Below are positions 8,841 through 16,202 of a DNA stretch of 64,000 nt, piece after piece. The position numbers and the translations under genes are program-made. This DNA comes from Rhodobacteraceae bacterium 63075 (GTDB lineage: Bacteria; Pseudomonadota; Alphaproteobacteria; Rhodobacterales; Rhodobacteraceae), in assembly GCA_003417655.1 (NCBI GenBank), contig QVMW01000011.1:60156-124155 (forward strand). The letters run 5' to 3'. Each line of letters begins with the position of its first letter. Position 1 is the stretch's first letter. The notes beneath the pieces are model-generated. The model was given only the letters and a program-made list of their open reading frames with translations, ran no database searches and was not told the DNA's origin.

Positions 8841-9407
8841 ATGTCCGCACTCCACATCAAGAAAGGCTCGACAAAGCACTCGGCCTACAACCTGCGCCCG
8901 CAATTCTCGGATGTGCAGGAAACGCATACGCTCGCCCTCGTGGTCGATAATGAGGCCGGCGTTCTGGCCCGCGTCATCGGCCTCTTCTCCGGGCGCGGCT
9001 ACAACATCGACAGCCTGACCGTGGCCGAGATCGACCATGCAGGGCATCGCTCGCGCATCACCATCGTGACGACGGGCACCCCGCAGGTGATCGAGCAGAT
9101 CAAGGCCCAGCTCGGGCGGATCGTGCCGGTCCACTCGGTCAATGACCTGACGGTCGAGGGCCGCTCCGTCGAGCGCGAGCTGGCGCTGTTGAAGGTCGAA
9201 GGCACGGGCGACAAGCGCGTCGAGGCGATGCGGCTGGCCGATATCTTCCGCGCCAACGTGGTGGACAGCACGCTCGAAAGCTTCGTCTTCGAGATCACCG
9301 GCACGCCGGAGAAGATCGACGCCTTCGCCGAGCTGATGTCCCCGCTGGGCCTGAGCGAGATCGCGCGCACCGGCGTCGCCGCATTGTCGCGCGGGAGCGT
9401 TGGCTGA
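8841..9407 (+). CDS. ilvN: Acetolactate synthase small (regulatory) subunit
   Basis: 188 aa, long IlvH/IlvN form. ACT domain at about 30-105 (THTLALVVDNEAGVLARVIGLF, SGRGYNIDSLTVAEID), then the C-terminal ALS-small-subunit domain with ELALLKVE and LESFVFEITG. It binds valine and gives feedback inhibition of the large subunit. Shine-Dalgarno AGGAA stands 7 to 8 nt upstream of the ATG. Same transcript as ilvB; a long inverted repeat 195 nt downstream is a possible end of the operon. Confidence 0.95.
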   Translation: MSALHIKKGSTKHSAYNLRPQFSDVQETHTLALVVDNEAGVLARVIGLFSGRGYNIDSLTVAEIDHAGHRSRITIVTTGTPQVIEQIKAQLGRIVPVHSVNDLTVEGRSVERELALLKVEGTGDKRVEAMRLADIFRANVVDSTLESFVFEITGTPEKIDAFAELMSPLGLSEIARTGVAALSRGSVG

Positions 9408-9793
9408 GGGGCAGGACCGGTGCTGGCGCTTCGCCGGGAATGACCGGGCTGCGCAGCGCTTTCAACAGGCGACTTCGCAATCCCGCGACCGAAACGAAAG
9501 GCAGCCAAACGCAGATAACGGACTTTGCAAAGTGTCCCAATCTGATTTCGATCACAGAGCGGTCGCTCGGTCAATAGCCCCGCGCGAATAGCGCCGAAGG
9601 CGCCGCGCATCGCCGACGCGCCCCCACGCGGCGGCGATGCGCGGCTTGATCGAGCGTCCGAACCGGCCTGAAAACCGTCATTGCATCTGCGCGCGAGAAC
9701 AACACTGATGTCATATCACGAGGACTGAAGACGCGTCACGTCACGGCCCCGCGGCGCTCGGGGCGTGAAGACAAAACGCCAGCCCCGCTTGCG
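9408..9793. other. Intergenic region downstream of ilvN, with one large inverted repeat
   Basis: 386 nt with no convincing gene; the short open frame reading out of the ilvN end lacks a ribosome site and family-like sequence. The only clear structure is the hairpin at 9602-9645. Confidence 0.6.
9602..9645. terminator. 14-bp perfect inverted repeat (candidate terminator or palindromic repeat)
   Basis: GCCGCGCATCGCCG (9602-9615) and CGGCGATGCGCGGC (9632-9645) are exact complements around a 16-nt loop, which itself can pair CGCG with CGCG. No T-run follows, so it may be a processing or stabilising hairpin, or a REP-like element, rather than a canonical terminator. Confidence 0.5.
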
Positions 9794-10117
9794 TCACGCC
9801 AAAGCCATTTCCCGCGCCGGGAAGGCCAGGACATTCGCCGAGCGACGCTGTGCAGGCTCGGAGGGCCGGGAGACAGCCCCGCGCAGCCGGTCCGCTATTG
9901 CGGGCGCATGGCCTTCGGAGACCAGCTCGGGGTTCTGCGCACGGCGCATCACACTCCCCTCATCCAAATGGAAATGCACAAGATCACCCGCATCGAGGCT
10001 CGCGCCGTCGAACACGGAATGCTCCGCCGCATTGTAATAGGCAAGATCGCCATGGTCTTCGCACCAGATCACCGCTTTACGCTCAACTTGGTCACTCCAG
10101 AGGACAACACCGTACAT
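9794..10117 (-). CDS. Conserved hypothetical small protein
   Basis: 107 aa, function unknown. It reads as a real soluble domain: beta-strand-like VVLWSDQVERKAVIWCEDHGDLAYY, then FDGASLDAGDLVHFHL, ending in a polar, less conserved tail. Single Cys19 in the WCEDHGD motif and several His/Asp residues. I recall similar short Rhodobacteraceae proteins from memory only; no search was run. Divergent from the HTH regulator, with 242 nt between the starts. The start codon is an ATG; the plus-strand open frames over it are shadows. Confidence 0.65.
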   Translation of the reverse strand: MYGVVLWSDQVERKAVIWCEDHGDLAYYNAAEHSVFDGASLDAGDLVHFHLDEGSVMRRAQNPELVSEGHAPAIADRLRGAVSRPSEPAQRRSANVLAFPAREMALA

Positions 10118-10243
10118 GTCTGATCCAATCCTGATTTGGCTTCGTTAGAACCGAGGCTAAGAAAATCTTAGGAAATTCCCGTCAAAGCGAAACACCGGAA
10201 CCCGCGTCGCGCGGTCCAAAATTGTGACTGAATCCCCCGCCTC

Positions 10244-10291
10244 ATGACGCCAAATAGCGTCTAGTTAGGTGCTATTATGCGTCATTTTTTT
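10244..10291 (+). terminator. Strong intrinsic terminator with no gene before it (candidate sRNA end or attenuator)
   Basis: ATGACGC (10244-10250), a 2x2 internal loop, AATAGC (10253-10258), a 12-nt loop, GCTATT (10271-10276), then GCGTCAT (10279-10285) followed by T's to 10291. The polarity fits plus-strand transcription only. The gene on the left is on the minus strand and the HTH gene starts 69 nt further on, so the terminated RNA must begin in the intergenic region. A weak candidate promoter is TTGGCT (10136-10141), 16 nt, TAAGAA (10158-10163). Confidence 0.65.
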
Positions 10292-10359
10292 CGTTTAGGG
10301 GCTGGCACACCCGGGAATCCCCGATAGGATCGACGTCGAAAAAGCCCAAGACGCGCGAT

Positions 10360-11184
10360 GTGACCACACCGATGACGCCGAATACCCCCGACAGCTCCGA
10401 AAGCCCTGCTGCGCTCAGAAGCGTTTTCGGCGCGAATCTGCGCAAGCTCGCCGCTGACTACCCTTCGGTGGCCAGTCTGTGCCGCGACCTTGGGATCAAC
10501 CGGACACAGTTCAACCGCTACCTTGCCGGGGAAAGCTTCCCGCGCCCCGACGTGCTGCACCGTATCTGCGTCTTCTTCGACGTCGACGCCCGCATCCTGC
10601 TGGAGCCCGTCGAGACCGTCACACAGACCCGCTCGGGCATCTTCAACGACCCGGTCATCGAGGATTTCCTGACCCGCAGCGGCGCGCAGATCAGCGAAGA
10701 GGATTTCCCCAGCGGCTTTTATCGCTTCTCGCGCGCCAGTTTCGTCGAGCAGGAGCTTTTCGCCATCGGCCTCGTCTATGTCTTCCGCGAGGGCGAGAGC
10801 ACCTTCGTGCGCGGCTACGAGCCCCGACAGGCCATGAGCATCCAGGGCATGGGCACCACCGCGCCCCAGAGGGAATATCGCGGCGTCGTGCTCCGGCAGG
10901 AACAGGGCGTCACCATCCTCACCTCGCGGCGCGGCGCGACGACCTGTTCCTTCAGCTTCCTGTCGCGCCTGGCGAGCTACAACAACAATTACTGGGAAGG
11001 CTACGCGACGCGCACCACCGCCGAAAGCCTGACCGAGCGCCGCGTCGCGCGGCTCGTCTTCGAGCATTTGCAGCACGATTTCTCCGCAGCGCGGGAGGTC
11101 TCACGCCAGACGGGCTTCGTCTCGCACGAGGAGCTGCCCCCCTATCACACGCGGCTCCTGCGCGTGGGCCAGCCTTTCCGTTAG
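10360..11184 (+). CDS. XRE-like helix-turn-helix transcriptional regulator
   Basis: 274 aa. N-terminal HTH at about 22-80 (LRKLAADYPSVASLCRDLGINRTQFNRYLAG, then PRPDVLHRICVFFDVD), the Cro/C1 pattern. The remaining 190 residues are a conserved-looking sensor or effector domain that I do not recognise. The listed start is GTG 10360; ATG 10372 is a possible alternative. The 3' end overlaps the convergent DUF2189 gene by 4 nt. A strong terminator 69 nt upstream of the start could act as an attenuator of this gene. Target genes unknown. Confidence 0.8.
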   Translation: MTTPMTPNTPDSSESPAALRSVFGANLRKLAADYPSVASLCRDLGINRTQFNRYLAGESFPRPDVLHRICVFFDVDARILLEPVETVTQTRSGIFNDPVIEDFLTRSGAQISEEDFPSGFYRFSRASFVEQELFAIGLVYVFREGESTFVRGYEPRQAMSIQGMGTTAPQREYRGVVLRQEQGVTILTSRRGATTCSFSFLSRLASYNNNYWEGYATRTTAESLTERRVARLVFEHLQHDFSAAREVSRQTGFVSHEELPPYHTRLLRVGQPFR

Positions 11185-11957
11185 GCCTCTGCCCGCGCCT
11201 GCGCCGCGCGGTAGAGATGCCAGCTCGCATGGCCGAACATCGGCAGCGCCACGAAGAGCCCAAGGAACCCCGGCAGCAGCGCCACGAAGGTGACCACGGC
11301 GATGAAAGCCCCCCAGAGCAGCATGGGCACGAAATTACCCTGCACCGCCGCGAAGCTCGTGATCATCGCGGTGACGAAATCGACCTCGCGGTCGAGCAGC
11401 ATGGGAATCGAGAAGACGGTGATCATGTAAAGCACCGTGGCGAATCCCGCGCCCGCGGCCGTGCCCACCGCGAGCATCGTCAAGCCGTCGCCGGTCATGT
11501 AGACCTCGTAGGAGCTGGAGACATTGGTCATCGTCGAGAGGCCAAGAAACAGCGCGAAGATCATGTGCGCGATGAAGAACCAGAACAGGAAGACGATCAC
11601 GATCACCGCGCAAAGCGAGGGGAGCTGGCGCGTGCTCTGGTGCAGCACGACGCCGAAAACCTCCCTGAAAACGAGCGGGTCGCCCTCTTCAAGCCGGTGG
11701 CTCGTCTCGTAGAGCGCCACGGCGGCGAAGGGGCCGAAGAGCGGAAAGCCCACCGCCGCGAATACCAGCCAGTAGCTGTGCCCGGTGACAAGCGTGACCG
11801 CCGCGAGCAGGTAGCCTATGACCAAACAGATCGCCGCCACGATCAGCCCGTAGAGCGGCGCGCGCGCCATGTCGCGCAGCCCCTTTGCAAGCGCCGCGCG
11901 CATATCCGCGAATGTCACCGCGCCCAGCTCGGGCGCGCCCATTTCCTTCTCGATCAT
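11181..11957 (-). CDS. DUF2189 membrane protein
   Basis: 258 aa, about six membrane segments. The pattern of a short amphipathic start (FADMRAALAKGLRDMARAP), a first TM with LIVAAICLVIGY, and a following GFPLFGPFAAVALYETSHRLEEG loop is typical of DUF2189. Predicted inner-membrane protein of unknown function. I chose ATG 11957 because AGGGAGG sits about 4 nt upstream; an ATG at 11975 lies within the region before that ribosome site. Convergent with the HTH gene. Confidence 0.85.
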   Translation of the reverse strand: MIEKEMGAPELGAVTFADMRAALAKGLRDMARAPLYGLIVAAICLVIGYLLAAVTLVTGHSYWLVFAAVGFPLFGPFAAVALYETSHRLEEGDPLVFREVFGVVLHQSTRQLPSLCAVIVIVFLFWFFIAHMIFALFLGLSTMTNVSSSYEVYMTGDGLTMLAVGTAAGAGFATVLYMITVFSIPMLLDREVDFVTAMITSFAAVQGNFVPMLLWGAFIAVVTFVALLPGFLGLFVALPMFGHASWHLYRAAQARAEA

Positions 11958-12051
11958 GCCGCCTCCCTGCGCCATTGCGCCCCGAGCCTAGCCCAGGCAT
12001 CACGGCCCGCAAACATGCATTTACGCCATGGATTTAGAGGCCCCGCGCAGG

Positions 12052-13467
12052 TCAGCCCGCGATCGGCGGCTTCGTTGCGGAATAGCCATATTCCCGGTGC
12101 CAGGCCTGCCCGATCTGCATCAGCCGCGCGTCGCTGTCCCGCGGGCCGAAAAGCTGCATCCCGGCGGGCAGGCCATTCGGCCCCAGCCGCAGCGGCATGT
12201 TGATGCAGGGCAGCCCGATGAGGCTCACCGGGACCACCACCTGCATCCAGCGGTGATAGCTGTCCATCTGCACGCCCGCGATCTCCTCGGGGTAGCGCCA
12301 CGCGGCGGGGAAAGGCCAGAGCTGCGTGGTCGGCAGCACGAGCGCGTCATAGGTCTCGAAGAGCCGGGCGGCCGCCTTGAACCACTCCGAGCGGATCACC
12401 GAGAGCCGGTGCACCTCCAGCGCGGAGAGCGCGCGGCCCCGCTCGATCTCCCAGATCGCCTCGGGCTTGAGCATCTCCCGCTGCTCCGGGGTCTCGTAGA
12501 AGGTGTTCAGCCCGCCCGCCACGGCCCAGCTCCGCAGGCCCACCCAGCTTTCCCACATGGCCTCGGCGGAGAAGGGCGGATCGACCTGCTCGACCTGCAT
12601 CCCAAGCGCCTCCAGCTCGCCCATCGCCGCCTCGGTATGCGCCAAGAGTCCCGCCTCCATCGGGAAGGCCCCGCCCCAATCGCCCAGCCAGCCGATCCTG
12701 CGGCCCGCCACGGGCGCGTCGATATTCGGCAGTGTCAGCTCGAAGCTGGCCCCGTGCGGCTGGCGCGGGTCGGGGCCGGCCTGCGTGTCGAGCAGCGCGG
12801 CGAGGTCGCGCGGGGTCCGCGCCATGGGCCCCAGCGTGGCGAGCTGGTGCAGGAAGCTGTCGGAGGCCGGCTCCGACGGCACGCGCCCGTAGGTGGGCCG
12901 GAAGCCGTAGACATTGTTCCAGGCGCCCGGGTTGCGCAGGCTGCCCATCATGTCCGAGCCGTCGGCCACGGGAATAATCCGCGCCGCCAGCGCCGCCGCC
13001 GCCCCGCCCGAGGAGCCGCCCGCGCTGAGCGAGGTGTCATAGGGGTTCACCGTGCAGCCATGGACCGGGTTGAAGCTATGCGAGCCCAGCCCCCATTCGG
13101 GCGTGTTGGTCTTGCCGATGATGATCGCCCCCGCCGCGCGCATCCGCGCCACCATCAGGTCATCGGCAGGCGCGATCTGGCCCGCGAACATCGCGTTGCC
13201 CATGCTCGTCGGCAGGCCCCGGGCGTTGGCAAGGTCTTTCACGGCGATCGGGATGCCATGCAGCCAGCCTTTGCGCTCGGCGTTGTCCGCCGCCTTCGCC
13301 TCGGCGCGTAGCGCATCCGCGTCGCGCAGCGAAACGATGGCGTTCACCTGCGGGTTGGTCTTCTCGATCTGCGCGAGCGTCGCCTCCATCAGCTCCGCCG
13401 CGCCGAGCGTCTTGTCATGCAGCGCCTGGCTCAGGTCGAGCGCGCTCTGGTCGGTGATGGATGACAT
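12052..13467 (-). CDS. Amidase-signature family hydrolase
   Basis: 471 aa. The Ser-cisSer-Lys triad is visible: Lys77 in IPIAVKDLA, the GGSSGG motif (150-155), and Ser176 in DGSDMMGSLRNPG region. Members hydrolyse carboxylic amides; some are GatA of the tRNA amidotransferase, but there is no gatB or gatC neighbour and the C-terminus (VPVSLIGLPCINMPLRLGPNGLPAGMQLFG) resembles stand-alone amidases. Substrate unknown. Shine-Dalgarno AGAGGAA before ATG. Single gene on the minus strand between prfB and DUF2189. Confidence 0.9.
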   Translation of the reverse strand: MSSITDQSALDLSQALHDKTLGAAELMEATLAQIEKTNPQVNAIVSLRDADALRAEAKAADNAERKGWLHGIPIAVKDLANARGLPTSMGNAMFAGQIAPADDLMVARMRAAGAIIIGKTNTPEWGLGSHSFNPVHGCTVNPYDTSLSAGGSSGGAAAALAARIIPVADGSDMMGSLRNPGAWNNVYGFRPTYGRVPSEPASDSFLHQLATLGPMARTPRDLAALLDTQAGPDPRQPHGASFELTLPNIDAPVAGRRIGWLGDWGGAFPMEAGLLAHTEAAMGELEALGMQVEQVDPPFSAEAMWESWVGLRSWAVAGGLNTFYETPEQREMLKPEAIWEIERGRALSALEVHRLSVIRSEWFKAAARLFETYDALVLPTTQLWPFPAAWRYPEEIAGVQMDSYHRWMQVVVPVSLIGLPCINMPLRLGPNGLPAGMQLFGPRDSDARLMQIGQAWHREYGYSATKPPIAG

Positions 13468-13542
13468 GCCGTTCCTCTTGCTTCTGGTGGCATGCTGCGA
13501 TCAAACCGCGCGCGCTGCAATAGCGATCAGCGCTCGCCCCGC

Positions 13543-14670
13543 CTAGCTTTCGCCCTGCGCCTCGTCGCGGCTCTTGCCGGAGACATCCTTGGCCAGCGTC
13601 GCGGCCATGAACCCGTCAAGGTCGCCGTCGAGCACACCCTTGGTGTCGGAGGTCTCGTAGCTGGTGCGCAGGTCCTTCACCATCTGGTAGGGCTGGAGCA
13701 CGTAGGAGCGGATCTGGTTGCCCCAGCCGGCATCGCCCTTGGCCTCGTGCGCGGCGTTGATATCGGCATGGCGGCGGTCCAGCTCCATCTGGTAGAGCCG
13801 CGATTTCAGCGCCTTCATGGCGATGTCGCGGTTCTGGTGTTGTGACTTTTCCGAGCTTATCACGACGATCCCCGTCGGCTCGTGCGTGATCCTCACCGCC
13901 GAGTCGGTGGTGTTCACGTGCTGCCCGCCCGCGCCGGAGGAGCGGTAGGTGTCGATGCGGATATCGGCCGGGTTCACCTCGATCTCGATATTGTCATCGA
14001 CGACCGGGTAGACCCAGACCGAGCTGAAGGAGGTGTGCCGCTTGGCCGCCGAATCATAGGGCGAGATGCGCACCAGCCGGTGCACGCCGCTTTCGGATTT
14101 CAGCCAGCCATAGGCGTTGTGCCCGCTGATCTTGTAGGTGGCTGACTTGATCCCGGCCTCGTCGCCCCCGGTCTCTTCCTGAAGCTCGACCTTGTAGCCC
14201 TTCTTCTCGGCCCAGCGCACATACATCCGCGCCAGCATCGAGGCCCAGTCGCAGCTTTCCGTGCCGCCCGCGCCGGCATGGATCTCAAGGAAGGTGTCGT
14301 TGCCGTCGGCCTCGCCGTCGAGCAGCGCTTCGAGCTCCTTCTCGGCGGCGCGCTCCTTGAGCTTGAGCAGAGCGGCTTCGGCTTCCGCGATCACCTCCTG
14401 GTCGCCCTCCGCCTCGCCCATCTCGATGAGCTCGACATTGTCCGACAGTTCCTGCGCGAGGCTCTCGTGGGTCTCGATCGCATCGACCAGCGCCTGCCGG
14501 TCGCGCATCAGCTTCTGCGCCTTTTCGGGGTCGTCCCAGAGGCTCGGGTCCTCGACCCGCGCGTTGAACTCCTCGAGCCGGTGCTGCGCCGTCTCATGGC
14601 CCATACGCTCCTTGAGAAGATCGAGCGATTTCTGGGTCTCCGCGACAGCGGTCTGGATTTCGGCGCGCAT
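13543..14670 (-). CDS. prfB: Peptide chain release factor 2 (no programmed frameshift)
   Basis: 375 aa in one continuous frame. Codon-recognition tripeptide SPY at 203-205 (SPF in most RF2) followed by RHTSF, and catalytic GGQ at 248-250. RF2 reads UAA and UGA. In many bacteria prfB carries an in-frame UGA near codon 25 bypassed by +1 frameshifting; here codons 15-45 read straight through ([11 protein letters not shown] to LWDDPEK), so that autoregulation is absent. ATG 14670 starts the conserved sequence; the open frame upstream is not family-like. Confidence 0.95.
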   Translation of the reverse strand: MRAEIQTAVAETQKSLDLLKERMGHETAQHRLEEFNARVEDPSLWDDPEKAQKLMRDRQALVDAIETHESLAQELSDNVELIEMGEAEGDQEVIAEAEAALLKLKERAAEKELEALLDGEADGNDTFLEIHAGAGGTESCDWASMLARMYVRWAEKKGYKVELQEETGGDEAGIKSATYKISGHNAYGWLKSESGVHRLVRISPYDSAAKRHTSFSSVWVYPVVDDNIEIEVNPADIRIDTYRSSGAGGQHVNTTDSAVRITHEPTGIVVISSEKSQHQNRDIAMKALKSRLYQMELDRRHADINAAHEAKGDAGWGNQIRSYVLQPYQMVKDLRTSYETSDTKGVLDGDLDGFMAATLAKDVSGKSRDEAQGES

Positions 14671-14992
14671 GGGTGTTCCTCGTCTGGCTTCAGAAACGGG
14701 TGATAGCCCAGCCCTCGGGCAGCAGCAAGCAGGAGCGTGGACGGGCTTGTGATTGGAAAAGGGCTCTCGTTGGCTGACTATGGCTGCTTGCAGCCCAGAG
14801 CGGACCCAAGGCCCTTGGCTCGAATTTGCGATAGCTGCCCTTCGCCGCGAGGGCCGCGAACTGGTAAGATGCGGACGGAGAGGACTTTGCGCATAATTCA
14901 CACCACTGTCTGCTTTACAACCTCAAAGGCATGTCGCATCCATCAAAAGAATTAGCCGCCCTACAGGGTATCCTCATGGTGAACCGCTCTAA
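14671..14992. other. Intergenic region between prfB and the DUF4238 gene, containing a dispersed repeat
   Basis: 322 nt between divergent genes, so it should hold both promoters. Bases 14794-14878 resemble 20210-20296 (see that repeat). I see no gene here. Confidence 0.6.
14794..14878. repeat. Dispersed intergenic repeat, type 2, copy 1
   Basis: Shares with 20210-20296 the ordered blocks GAGCGGACCCA, a CGAATTTGCGA-like segment, a CCCTTCGCCGCG-like segment and a terminal GCGGAC. Both copies lie outside genes. Similarity was judged by eye. Confidence 0.5.
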
Positions 14993-15964
14993 ATGTCTTC
15001 CAGAACCAAAAAACAGCACATTGTACCACGTTTCTATCTGAGTAAATTCTGCGATCCGGATGGGCTTGTTTGGACTTATTCATGTGGAGACAAACCGCGT
15101 GGGGACAAACCAGAAGCCACTGCCGTCGAGACGAATTTTTATAGCCCAATCGGCGCGGACGGTGAAAGGTTTGATGAGGCCGAAGAACTTTTGGCAGAAA
15201 TCGAAGGTAACGCTGCACCACTCTGGGATGAACTCTGTGCTGGCAGAGTATTGATCGGTGAAGAACGTGAACACATTGCTCTGTTCCTGGCTGCCCAATA
15301 CTTGCGTTCACCCTCTACCGTCCGGGCTGGTGCTGAAATGATGGCTTCGTTCGCTCATCACACGGCTCAATTCATCACCGCGGATAGGGAAGCTCATGAT
15401 CAATCTGTCGACAACTACGAAGAGGAAACCGGCAAAAGCATTTCTCCCGAAGAACGCGAAAAGATGCGTAAATTTATGAGTGATCCAAACAACTTTTCCA
15501 TCAATGTCCTGCGTTCAGCCGGACTACCGATGCTCGGTGGCATAGGAAATCTCGCGAACATTTTCCTGAACATGAAATGGGTAGTTGGACGCAGCAAGGA
15601 CCAGCATCTGGTTACATCGGACAGTCCGGTCACAAGGATTTCTGACCCCAAAACACATAGCCCGGTCTATGGCGACGGCGCTTTCGCAAATAAGTCAGTA
15701 AGGGTCAGTTTCCCGCTTACGCCGACTCGTTTCATTGAACTGACTTGGCAGGGAGATGAGAGGGAGCGGGTCGTAGAGATCCCCAGAAAAATGGCTCGAG
15801 AAATGAATGGGATTAGGGCGGCGCAGGCCGAACGTTTCGTCTATGCCTCGAAAAGCGACTTTGGAATAGCGAAATTATGCAGGAAGTGGTTGGAGCGAGA
15901 GAAGCCCCCCAAGATTGTTACGGGTGTTGATACGCCTTCAATCCAGGTGAAGCGGAAGTTGTAG
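14993..15964 (+). CDS. DUF4238 domain protein
   Basis: 323 aa. The DUF4238 hallmark opens the protein: KQHIVPRFYLSKF (residues 8-20). Further conserved-looking blocks are FYSPIGADGERFDEAEE, IALFLAAQYLRSPS and LVTSDSPVTRI. Function unknown; no signal peptide, mostly helical. The DNA is visibly AT-richer than its surroundings (53% GC in a counted 60-base line versus about 70% nearby) and uses codons rare in the neighbours, which suggests transfer. It stands alone, bordered on both sides by dispersed intergenic repeats. Confidence 0.85.
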   Translation: MSSRTKKQHIVPRFYLSKFCDPDGLVWTYSCGDKPRGDKPEATAVETNFYSPIGADGERFDEAEELLAEIEGNAAPLWDELCAGRVLIGEEREHIALFLAAQYLRSPSTVRAGAEMMASFAHHTAQFITADREAHDQSVDNYEEETGKSISPEEREKMRKFMSDPNNFSINVLRSAGLPMLGGIGNLANIFLNMKWVVGRSKDQHLVTSDSPVTRISDPKTHSPVYGDGAFANKSVRVSFPLTPTRFIELTWQGDERERVVEIPRKMAREMNGIRAAQAERFVYASKSDFGIAKLCRKWLEREKPPKIVTGVDTPSIQVKRKL

Positions 15965-16202
15965 CGGGGGCGCGCCCCGAAAATCGACCTTCGCGCAGAG
16001 CGCAGCATTAGTCAAATTGGGCTCTCAGCCAGCATTCGCCGCACTTGGCCTGAAGGTCCGCTTGCGGGAATGCATCGAAATTTGCAAATCCCCCTCCCTG
16101 CGCATCGCTGCCATTCACCGCTGCGCGCGCCGGCCAGAGTAAGCTGGAGCCATGCGCCCCGGCTCAAACCCGGCCCAAATCCAACGGCCTACCGGGCGCG
16201 CC
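15965..16202. repeat. Dispersed intergenic repeat, type 1, copy 1 (about 16018-16110)
   Basis: The core at 16018-16110 matches 22223-22315 at about 80% by eye: a CTCTCA start, GCATTC, CCGCAC, TGGCC, GAAGGTCCGCT, GCGGGAATGC, CGAAATTTGCAAA and CCTCCC blocks in the same order. Both copies lie between a gene end and the next gene and contain no open frame of note. Confidence 0.65.

Noticed and set aside
9400..9591. 63-codon frame reading out of the ilvN end
   Set aside because: No ribosome site, starts inside ilvN, and the sequence is polar and unlike a folded domain.
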